This document shows, in pieces, positions 6,447 to 12,013 of a DNA stretch of 12,013 nt. How positions within the stretch are numbered: the stretch's first letter is position 1; each line of letters starts with the position of its first letter. A program made the translations under genes and the position numbers. The notes below the pieces were generated by a model. The model was not told the origin of the DNA, ran no database searches, and saw only the letters and a list, made by a program, of their open reading frames with translations. Source of the DNA: an uncultured Succinatimonas sp. (lineage in GTDB: Bacteria; Pseudomonadota; Gammaproteobacteria; Enterobacterales; Succinivibrionaceae); contig CAJKNC010000051.1 in the NCBI GenBank assembly GCA_905201175.1, positions 1 to 12,013 of the forward strand, given 5' to 3'.

Positions 6447-7331
6447 CTAAAATCTTCCCTTTGCTGCATATCTATAATTGCGCAGTGTCTGCAGCAAAAC
6501 AGAAACCGCAATAAACAAGATGCCTATATAAAAGGCAAAATTTAATTCCTGATTTTCATGAAAAATGATCATTGCCAAAATTATGCTGTAAATAGGCTCT
6601 AAATTTCCCGTCAAAGCCATTGAAAAGGCTGATACCCGCTTAACTACATAAAGCTGAATTAAATACATCACTGATGTGCAGATAGTGCCTAAAATAAATA
6701 AATAAAACCAATCAAGCGAACTTGGAACAAAATCTTTTATGCCATAAAAGAAAAGATAAAAAGGCAGCAAAATTAACAAAAAAATCAGGCCGCCTGCCAG
6801 CTGCCAAAATAATGTAGAAAGGTAATCTTTAGATTGGGTAGAAAATTTTTTATTACAAATAAAAAAACTGGCTGCTAAAAATGCCGATATCAAGCCTATC
6901 GCAATACCTAAACGATAACGGCTGTCAAAACCAAAAATAAATAAAATTCCAGCTATACTAATTACACTTAGTAATAATTCTATAAACGAATGCTTTTTTC
7001 TTAAAAAAAATGGTTCGCAAACAGCAGCAAAAAAGCCCATAGTCGATAAAGTGGTAACTCCAATTGAAACATTACTAAGTTTGATTGCCAAATAAAAGGT
7101 TACCAAATGAGTCATCAGCAAAGCCCCTATGCCCATCGCTTTTATTTTCAAAATATTAGCTTGCTCGTGCAAAGAGTGAAAAAAGTATATAAAAACAGCG
7201 AAAGTGCCAAAAGCAATTACCATGCGCCATAAAACTAAACTATAGGAATCAATTTCAATTAATCGTCCGAAAATACCTGTAAATCCAGCAATAAAAACTG
7301 ACAAATGCATCAATAAAAAAACCTTTAACAT
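6447..7331 (-). CDS. EamA-family (drug/metabolite transporter superfamily) membrane protein
   Basis: Inner-membrane protein of 294 residues with about ten hydrophobic helices (roughly 3-22, 30-50, 65-84, 90-110, 117-135, 141-160, 172-195, 206-228, 235-258, 265-283), the two-times-five EamA layout. Both repeats carry the typical inner motif: VTTLSTMGFFAAVCEPFFLRKK in the first half and LTGNLEPIYSIILAMIIFHE in the second. The first half also has the FGRLIEIDSYSLVLWRM helix-loop usual for the family. Such proteins mostly export amino acids, metabolites or toxic compounds by secondary transport; the substrate cannot be read from sequence. The start ATG at 7331 follows AGAGG (7340-7344) by eight bases. 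It converges on pykF and has no operon partner; its promoter must lie in the AT-rich spacer to its right, where I find no convincing -35/-10 pair. Confidence 0.88.
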   Translation of the reverse strand: MLKVFLLMHLSVFIAGFTGIFGRLIEIDSYSLVLWRMVIAFGTFAVFIYFFHSLHEQANILKIKAMGIGALLMTHLVTFYLAIKLSNVSIGVTTLSTMGFFAAVCEPFFLRKKHSFIELLLSVISIAGILFIFGFDSRYRLGIAIGLISAFLAASFFICNKKFSTQSKDYLSTLFWQLAGGLIFLLILLPFYLFFYGIKDFVPSSLDWFYLFILGTICTSVMYLIQLYVVKRVSAFSMALTGNLEPIYSIILAMIIFHENQELNFAFYIGILFIAVSVLLQTLRNYRYAAKGRF

Positions 7332-7676
7332 TCCTAAAGCCTCTTGATACAGCTAATATTTTTATAAAATCGATTTAGCATTCTATAAAAAATTGATTGA
7401 TTTTTAACCAAGATTTATAACTTCTATTACTCGCAAGCGTATAAATGCATCTATAAAAGCAAATCTATATAAAAAATAACCTTCATCTTGAATTTATTAA
7501 AAAATGAACCTTACCATAATCATGAGATAATAAACTTTAAACTATATATATGAATTGCAATATAAAATTATGTAATTGCAGCCAATAATTTCAATGCAAC
7601 TAATTTTACACAAAAAAGCAGCAGCTAAATAAATATTCAGTTTGCTTAAAATCTGCATAATTTATATGTAGGCTTT

Positions 7677-7760
7677 ATGTCCAAAACTACTATCATAAAA
7701 TTATTTTACAGCTGTGATGTAATGACTGAATTTAAAAAACTTATTACATCAGCAGCTTGA
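7677..7760 (+). CDS. Possible 27-residue small ORF upstream of the cupin gene
   Basis: ATG 7677 opens a frame of 27 codons that begins MSKTTIIKLFYSC and ends KKLITSAA before TGA at 7758-7760. A weak AGG (7670-7672) lies four bases upstream, short for a ribosome binding site. The frame is basic and shows no known motif. Its second half lies inside the 7711-7756 hairpin, so it could be a leader peptide, but ORFs of this size arise by chance in AT-rich DNA. Low confidence. Confidence 0.2.
   Translation: MSKTTIIKLFYSCDVMTEFKKLITSAA
7711..7756 (+). promoter_or_regulatory. Strong inverted repeat / hairpin upstream of the cupin gene
   Basis: GCTG-TGATGTAAT (7711-7723) pairs with ATTACATCA-G-CAGC (7743-7756): nine continuous pairs, one bulged G (7752), then four more pairs; G-T and A-T pairs can extend it inward, leaving a loop of about 15 bases. 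No T-run follows on the plus strand and only a poor one on the minus strand, so it is not a standard terminator. It ends 89 bases before the cupin start and may be a leader structure, an operator with widely spaced half-sites, or part of a small RNA. Confidence 0.5.
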
Positions 7761-7845
7761 ATTTGCGTATATCATAAGAGCATATGTATCAGAATTTTAA
7801 AATAGATAACAAATTACTTTATGTTTGCTATATAAGGAGATAATT

Positions 7846-8226
7846 ATGTCAAATTACCAGAAGGTTCATCTTTTAGAAGCAAACCGCACAGAGCTTCACA
7901 ATCTCTTAGGCTTAACCGGCTGTGAAATTTCTGTAAATACCCTTCCTGAAGGAGCAGCCGTGCCATTCGTTCACGCGCATATAGAAAATGAAGAAATATA
8001 TATTATATTAGAAGGTCAAGGCGAATTTTTTTTAGACGGGAAAATTGAAAATCTGAAGGCTCAGGATGTGCTGCGCGTAGATCCTAAATGCGTAAGAGCT
8101 ATAAGAGCTACTAAAGGGGCCCTAAAATTTATCTGCATTCAATGCAAGCAGAACTCACTTAGCAAATTTACTGCAGCAGATGCTGTTTTACCAAAAGAGC
8201 CTTTGCCTGACTGGCTAAAAAAATAA
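7846..8226 (+). CDS. Small single-domain cupin protein
   Basis: Cytoplasmic beta-barrel protein of 126 residues. Cupin motif 1 is clear: PFVHAHIENEEIYIILEGQGEFFLDG, with His-x-His and the following Glu as metal ligands (H43, H45, E49/E50). In motif 2, AQDVLRVDPKCVRAIRA, the usual His after PxG is replaced, with Arg at or beside its place. Metal binding is therefore incomplete or different. The ending LPKEPLPDWLKK resembles small cupins I recall from gut bacteria, for which no reaction is established. ATG 7846 lies six bases after AAGGAG (7834-7839); an in-frame TTG at 7825 lies upstream of that Shine-Dalgarno and is rejected. It stands alone between a divergent transporter gene and a convergent binding-protein gene, so context gives no substrate. 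Confidence 0.85.
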   Translation: MSNYQKVHLLEANRTELHNLLGLTGCEISVNTLPEGAAVPFVHAHIENEEIYIILEGQGEFFLDGKIENLKAQDVLRVDPKCVRAIRATKGALKFICIQCKQNSLSKFTAADAVLPKEPLPDWLKK

Positions 8227-8234
8227 ATCAATCA

Positions 8235-8269
8235 AATCCCATTATTAAGATATAAAAAATAATGGGATT
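8235..8269. terminator. Terminator-like hairpin between convergent cupin and binding-protein genes
   Basis: AATCCCATTATT (8235-8246) pairs perfectly with AATAATGGGATT (8258-8269), a 12-bp stem with an 11-base loop. It fills the 51-base gap between the two stop codons, as expected of a shared terminator. The T-run is absent on the plus strand (ATTAAAAC follows) and broken on the minus strand (TTGATTGATTT), so efficiency is uncertain. Confidence 0.65.
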
Positions 8270-8277
8270 AAAACATA

Positions 8278-9417
8278 TCAGTCTCCCATATCTATAGTTT
8301 CAAATACAGTATCCACAGCAACTAAAATTTCAAAGGGAGGCTTCCAGTCAAGTAAGCTTGCAGTCTTGAGATTTATAGCTAACGTCAAAGGAGCATTATA
8401 ATACTGAGAAATCTCCTCAGGCTTTTTCCCATTAAGGATCTGCATAACCACATCTGCCTCAAATTGGCCTGATTCGACCATATCATTTTCAGATAAGGCC
8501 ATAAGGCTTCCCTGTCTTACTTCATAAATACCGCTTTGAGAAAACGTAGGAATCTTTTTTTCGATTAATGGCTTGATTTGCTTAAAAAAGCCTTTTAAAT
8601 TTGCGCCAGTGCTTACCGTTAAATATACCGCATCTACATTTGCTTTAGATAATTCTAAGATACAGCGGGAATATTCCTTATGGGCAATATTAGCATTATC
8701 TGTAGTAATATCTCCCTTGCAAACCTTAAGATCTATGTTATTTTTTTGTGCAAAATCCTTAATCACATCAAAAGCCTGAGCTGCCTGATTTTCAGGATCT
8801 TCATCAATTAAAGTTCCCAGAGTTTTAAAATTAAAAATATTTTTGAACATATGCAATTCTGAACTATAACGATCTATTTCTTTCTGCACATGAACATTTT
8901 TACGATGGGAAAACTCTCCTTTAGAAATAATTCCTGCTGTTTCAGGATCTGATGGAGTAATAACTAAAACCGGAATATCTAAATTTCCTTTAGCAAAATC
9001 AATACCGGCATTTGTACCGAATGCCCACAGCATATCGATATCATCCGTATTTAAAATTCTATAAGTCAAATCATTAAGAATTTTCTGACGATTAGCATTC
9101 TGCCAATGAGCGTTATATAAGCCGTCTGCAACAAATTCAATGCAGCCGCCTTTTGAAGCTTCTGCAAGTTTTTGATAATTATCTCCTTTATCAAATAAGT
9201 AATCCAAAGGCAAAAGCTCCCCTTGAATAACCTTATGACTCTGCAATGTCCTTACCATATGTTTAAAAACACGCTGAAAATCTATATAGCTTCCACCTTC
9301 AACAACTGCAACCTTATAAGTTTTTCCTAAAGGACAATTATTTAAATTTTCAGAAGCAGCCGCTGAGCTTATCAAGGAAAAAATGCCTAGTGCAGTCAAA
9401 AACTCTTTTAATATCAT
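8278..9417 (-). CDS. Periplasmic ABC_sub_bind (TrpX-like) substrate-binding protein, orphan
   Basis: Secreted two-lobed binding protein of 379 residues. The N terminus (Lys, then hydrophobic LTALGIFSLISSAAAS) is a Sec signal peptide, likely cut after an Ala near residues 20-21; there is no lipobox, so the mature protein should be soluble. The family pattern is visible: YKVAVVEGGSYIDF (first strand), DIDMLWAFGTNAG, IPVLVITPSDPETAGII (the DP-x-x-AG motif, about 150-164), LGTLIDEDPEN starting the second lobe, VDAVYLTVSTGAN, IPTFSQSGIYEVRQGSLMALS, and INLKTASLLDW at the end. Four Cys (28, 92, 233, 252) could form disulfides. Relatives bind tryptophan, other amino acids or unknown small ligands for ABC importers, but no permease or ATPase gene is within the window. 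AGGA (9423-9426) is five bases before ATG 9417. Divergent from the sensor-MFS gene with a 112-bp gap, suggesting shared control and function. Confidence 0.87.
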   Translation of the reverse strand: MILKEFLTALGIFSLISSAAASENLNNCPLGKTYKVAVVEGGSYIDFQRVFKHMVRTLQSHKVIQGELLPLDYLFDKGDNYQKLAEASKGGCIEFVADGLYNAHWQNANRQKILNDLTYRILNTDDIDMLWAFGTNAGIDFAKGNLDIPVLVITPSDPETAGIISKGEFSHRKNVHVQKEIDRYSSELHMFKNIFNFKTLGTLIDEDPENQAAQAFDVIKDFAQKNNIDLKVCKGDITTDNANIAHKEYSRCILELSKANVDAVYLTVSTGANLKGFFKQIKPLIEKKIPTFSQSGIYEVRQGSLMALSENDMVESGQFEADVVMQILNGKKPEEISQYYNAPLTLAINLKTASLLDWKPPFEILVAVDTVFETIDMGD

Positions 9418-9529
9418 AAGATTCCTACTATCATTTAATTCTTATAATTATTTTGAGTATATTTTATTTGCTAAAATAGAGCTACATTAAAAATTATTTG
9501 TTACAGTTTAGCTGTTAAAGTGTGTGCTT
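9418..9529. promoter_or_regulatory. Divergent promoter region of binding protein and sensor-MFS genes
   Basis: The 112-bp AT-rich gap must hold promoters for both directions. For the rightward gene the best element is an extended -10, TG-C-TAAAAT (9469-9477), with no good -35. For the leftward gene TATAAG and TATACT hexamers occur on the minus strand (near 9442-9447 and 9456-9461), again without clear -35 boxes. An imperfect repeat ACAG-TTTAG-CTGT (9503-9515) lies close to the rightward start and may be an operator half-site pair or chance. Confidence 0.35.
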
Positions 9530-11803
9530 ATGTTGTCATACAGCAAAATTTTTCATCCCAAAACTATTATTTATGCCATTATTCTCATCATAAGCGAATT
9601 AGTCCTCCTTTTTTTAGCACTTTCCTGCATTCAAAATTTTCAAAATGATTCTGTGCGCGATATGGTGGCATTAGCTTCCCAAAAAACTGCTTTAAAATTA
9701 ACCTTTATTGAAAATATCGGACGCAATATCAGCAGATATGGACAGCTTGAGCATGAAATTAATGAACTTTTAGAAAATACGCAAGCTTCAGGAGCTGCAG
9801 TAGTTTCTATAAACGGACGGATACTATTAAATAAAAATACGGACATTGACAGCTTTAATGCAGCTTTAATTGATGAAAATAAGCTTTATCACAGCACAAA
9901 AGATCCAAAATTAAAGTATGCCGCTATACCCTATTATGACGCCTCTCAAAATATTAAAGGCTATGTACTAACTACAGTTAAATTAAAAAGTAATGCGCAG
10001 ATGGAATTTTTAAAAAAGAATATTACGCGTAATTTTTTAATAACTTTAGCTATAAGTTTAATAATCTTTTTTATATACAGCGCTTTTTTACACCTTAAAG
10101 CCCACAGGACTGTATCCAGAGCAAAATCCTTTCTTATACCTCTAATCGTCATTCAGCTTATATCAATTACAATCTTAGCCATACCTTCAGTTTTTATGGC
10201 GCGAGAATATATTTCATCTTTAGAAATAAGTGCAGGCAAGGCTCTTAGCCAAGAATTATCCCGCATTAATACTCTAGGCATAAAAACAGCGGAAATTCCC
10301 GATCTCGATAAGACGCTCATATCCTTCAAAAGCGCCATGCACAATATAGGATATATGAGCATATATAATCAAAATAAACAGCTCTTAGCCGGTGATGATG
10401 TCAGTATTGGTACCATACAGCCTATATGCAATAAACAAGAAACCTTTGGCTACCTAAAAATAGCTTTAGACAGAAAAAAACTATTCAATATATTTATAAA
10501 ATACGGCTTTGACATGCTGACCATGCTCTTAATTGCCAGCTTGCTTGCCTATGAGCTATCTTATCTGTTAGATATTCTTATCTCAAAATATGAAAAACCA
10601 AAAGCACTAAGATTATTTTCTCCTCAGCTTGCGCGTCCATTAGGATATTTAGGCATACTCTCTTTGTATTTGCCTGTAAGTATTGTGCCCTTATATATTA
10701 AAAGCATCCAAGAAGAAAGCATCTTCGGTCTTCCAGAAAATATCTACATGAGCTTACCTGTAAGCATCGATATGACGGCTATTTGCCTTGCTTCTTTGTC
10801 TATAACAATCTTAGGCAATCAAATTAGCTGGAAAAAGCTGTTGTTTGCAGGCATCATTTTGCTTGCAAGCGCTATGACCATATCTTTCAGTGCTAGCAGC
10901 GCCTTAATTTTTCTCTTCAGCAGAGTTTTATATGGACTAGGCTACAGCTGCTTTATCATAAGTTTGCAGCTTTTTGTAATCAGCTTTACTAAAGCTCAAG
11001 AGCGCGGCAAGATCTTTTCACATTTAACTTCTGGCTTATTTGCCGGTTCTCTCTGCAGCTGCGCTTTAGGAGGAATTTGTGCCGATACTTTAGGCTACCA
11101 AGCTGTTTTTAAATTATCCTCGTACATGCTGTGTGCATATTTATGCCTGCTTATATATTTGGCGTATTTTTTTAAAGATCAAAAAATTCAACAAACTAAT
11201 TTAAAACATAATTTAAAACTAACTGCTTTACTTAGTTTTATAAGTAAAAAAGAAATTATCGCACTCTTACTCTTTCAAGTACTTCCATATGGAGCTATTG
11301 CTATAGGAGTATTTAATTATTTCCTGCCGGTAATTCTCAATAAGAATGGTTTTGGCGCTTCTGCGGTGGGGCAATTAAATATTTTCTATACTGTAATAGT
11401 AATTTTCCTCTCACCTTTTTTCGGCAAGATTCTCGACAAAAGCTTACGCAAATATCGCTTATTAACTATAGGTTTATGCATTTCAGCTATAGCCCCGCTA
11501 TGTTTTATCCTGCCGTACCCTATATTAGCCTGTGCTTTAGCGATGATTTGCCTTGGACTTAGCTCATCAATCAACGAAAGCGGTCAGCCTGCATTTATAT
11601 CCTCTTTGCCGCAGAGCTCCATTATAGGAGAAACTCAGTCTGTTTTAATCTTAGATTTATTCATCCGCATTGGCCAGATTCTAGGACCAATCTTAATTTC
11701 TGTAAGCTTATATATGGCTGCTAACAGCGCTTTTATCTATATCTCTATAGGCTGCATTATAAGCGCATTATTATTTATGAGCATACAAAGGAAAAGACCA
11801 TGA
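9530..11803 (+). CDS. Fusion of two tandem extracytoplasmic sensor (Cache-like) modules with an MFS transporter domain
   Basis: Membrane protein of 757 residues (numbering two higher if the in-frame GTG at 9524 is used, as below). TM1 at 14-36; extracytoplasmic domain 1 at about 37-168, with ASGAAVVSINGRILLNK and YYDASQNIKGYVLTTVKL resembling a PAS-like Cache fold; TM2 170-190; TM3 203-225; domain 2 at about 226-320 with IGYMSIYNQNKQLLAGD and ETFGYLKIALDR, a second module of the same kind; TM4 327-347. A full MFS part of about twelve helices follows from 372: RVLYGLGYS (helix 4 Arg, 467), GLFAGSLCSCALGGICADTLGYQAVF (helix 5 motif, 504-529) and GKILDKSLRKYRLL (motif A-like, 634-647). The motif A of the N half (GNQISWKKLL) is degenerate. 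No kinase, GGDEF or phosphatase domain is present. Start: no strong Shine-Dalgarno; TAAAG (9516-9520) fits ATG 9530 better than GTG 9524. Its stop overlaps the next ORF. Substrate and signal unknown. Confidence 0.8.
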   Translation: MLSYSKIFHPKTIIYAIILIISELVLLFLALSCIQNFQNDSVRDMVALASQKTALKLTFIENIGRNISRYGQLEHEINELLENTQASGAAVVSINGRILLNKNTDIDSFNAALIDENKLYHSTKDPKLKYAAIPYYDASQNIKGYVLTTVKLKSNAQMEFLKKNITRNFLITLAISLIIFFIYSAFLHLKAHRTVSRAKSFLIPLIVIQLISITILAIPSVFMAREYISSLEISAGKALSQELSRINTLGIKTAEIPDLDKTLISFKSAMHNIGYMSIYNQNKQLLAGDDVSIGTIQPICNKQETFGYLKIALDRKKLFNIFIKYGFDMLTMLLIASLLAYELSYLLDILISKYEKPKALRLFSPQLARPLGYLGILSLYLPVSIVPLYIKSIQEESIFGLPENIYMSLPVSIDMTAICLASLSITILGNQISWKKLLFAGIILLASAMTISFSASSALIFLFSRVLYGLGYSCFIISLQLFVISFTKAQERGKIFSHLTSGLFAGSLCSCALGGICADTLGYQAVFKLSSYMLCAYLCLLIYLAYFFKDQKIQQTNLKHNLKLTALLSFISKKEIIALLLFQVLPYGAIAIGVFNYFLPVILNKNGFGASAVGQLNIFYTVIVIFLSPFFGKILDKSLRKYRLLTIGLCISAIAPLCFILPYPILACALAMICLGLSSSINESGQPAFISSLPQSSIIGETQSVLILDLFIRIGQILGPILISVSLYMAANSAFIYISIGCIISALLFMSIQRKRP

Positions 11804-11997
11804 TATGTGATGCTATAAATAAACTTTTTCCTTATTTTGAAGACTATTTTCAAAAATACGGCGATTTAAGCCTATTGGAAATACAGCGCTATTTTAAAAG
11901 CTACAGACAAGAGCCTAGCGATGCTTTTGTGAATGCCTGTATTAAAGAAGCAGCTCGTCTTAGTATGGCCCCAGAAATTGATCACTTAAGTTTCTAG
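11800..11997 (+). CDS. Hypothetical 65-residue protein translationally coupled to the sensor-MFS gene
   Basis: I do not recognise this protein. ATG 11800 overlaps the stop of the preceding gene as ATGA, and AAAGGA (11787-11792) lies seven bases upstream, so translation is well supported. The 65 residues are complete (TAG at 11995-11997). It has no signal peptide or membrane helix; it looks mostly helical and mixed in charge, with FPYFEDYFQKYGDLSLLEIQ near the N terminus, a basic patch RYFKSYRQE around residue 30, and VNACIKEAARL near 44-54. A small cytoplasmic partner or regulator of the membrane protein is conceivable from position alone. Only 16 bases follow within the window, so whether the operon continues is unknown. 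Confidence 0.65.
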   Translation: MICDAINKLFPYFEDYFQKYGDLSLLEIQRYFKSYRQEPSDAFVNACIKEAARLSMAPEIDHLSF

Positions 11998-12013
11998 GTC
12001 ATACTAACAGAAT

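Larger units (their letters stand above)
7332..7845. other. 514-bp AT-rich spacer between divergent EamA and cupin genes
   Basis: The spacer has no long ORF, tRNA or insertion-sequence ends that I can see. It must hold the promoter of the EamA gene (leftward) and of the cupin gene (rightward), but no -35/-10 pair stands out. Notable contents are an inverted repeat TGCAAT/ATTGCA at 7556-7561/7575-7580 (also a 21-bp-spaced direct repeat AATTGCA), a strong hairpin at 7711-7756, and a 27-codon ORF at 7677-7760, the last two listed separately. Its length is large against the other spacers of the window, leaving room for a small RNA or a decayed gene. Confidence 0.6.

Noticed and set aside
7553..7580. 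AATTGCA direct/inverted repeat pair as an operator
   Set aside because: Six- to seven-base A/T-rich repeats 21 bp apart are expected by chance in such DNA, and no promoter is recognisable beside them.
9524..9529. GTG start two codons before ATG for the sensor-MFS protein
   Set aside because: Only three bases separate it from the TAAAG Shine-Dalgarno-like sequence; ATG 9530 is better spaced. The difference is two residues and remains uncertain.
1..12013. CRISPR array, insertion sequence, prophage or toxin-antitoxin module
   Set aside because: No regularly spaced repeats, transposase-like frames, terminal inverted repeats or phage genes were seen; the tRNA edge shows no attachment-site duplication within the window.

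Overview
The window looks like chromosomal DNA of an AT-rich, facultatively or strictly anaerobic gammaproteobacterium. FrdA, FrdB and type I pyruvate kinase align almost residue for residue with the E. coli proteins as I remember them, and tRNA-Gly(GCC), psd and frdABCD lie close together, as they do near 94 min in E. coli. A succinate-forming member of the Succinivibrionaceae (Aeromonadales) would fit, but that family assignment is inference; no marker here proves it.

Left half (1-6430), conserved core metabolism. A tRNA-Gly(GCC), cut by the window edge, lies on the minus strand behind a near-consensus sigma-70 promoter. Psd (phosphatidylserine decarboxylase) follows on the plus strand. A 250-bp spacer holds two palindromes centred on CTAG and a leader hairpin. 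Then comes the four-gene menaquinol:fumarate reductase operon frdABCD, closed by a good intrinsic terminator. The type I pyruvate kinase gene pykF has its own promoter region and ends in a 12-bp-stem terminator that serves both strands. Together these genes provide membrane lipid synthesis, the last step of glycolysis, and anaerobic respiration of fumarate to succinate.

Right half (6447-12013), accessory and sensory or transport genes. It is visibly richer in A+T and in ATA/AGA-type codons. It holds a ten-helix EamA/DMT exporter (minus strand), a 514-bp spacer with a strong inverted repeat and a possible small ORF, a small cupin protein, and a terminator-like hairpin between convergent genes. 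A divergent pair follows: a secreted ABC_sub_bind (TrpX-like) periplasmic binding protein on the minus strand, and on the plus strand a large membrane protein. The latter seems to fuse two tandem extracytoplasmic Cache-like sensor modules to a complete major facilitator (MFS) domain. A 65-residue ORF of unknown function overlaps its stop codon (ATGA) and has a good ribosome binding site.

The candidate new system is this last cluster: an orphan periplasmic binding protein, a sensor-MFS fusion and a coupled small protein. No ABC permease or ATPase is present, so the binding protein may present its ligand to the sensor domains of the MFS protein rather than to an ABC transporter. That is an inference from layout and architecture only.
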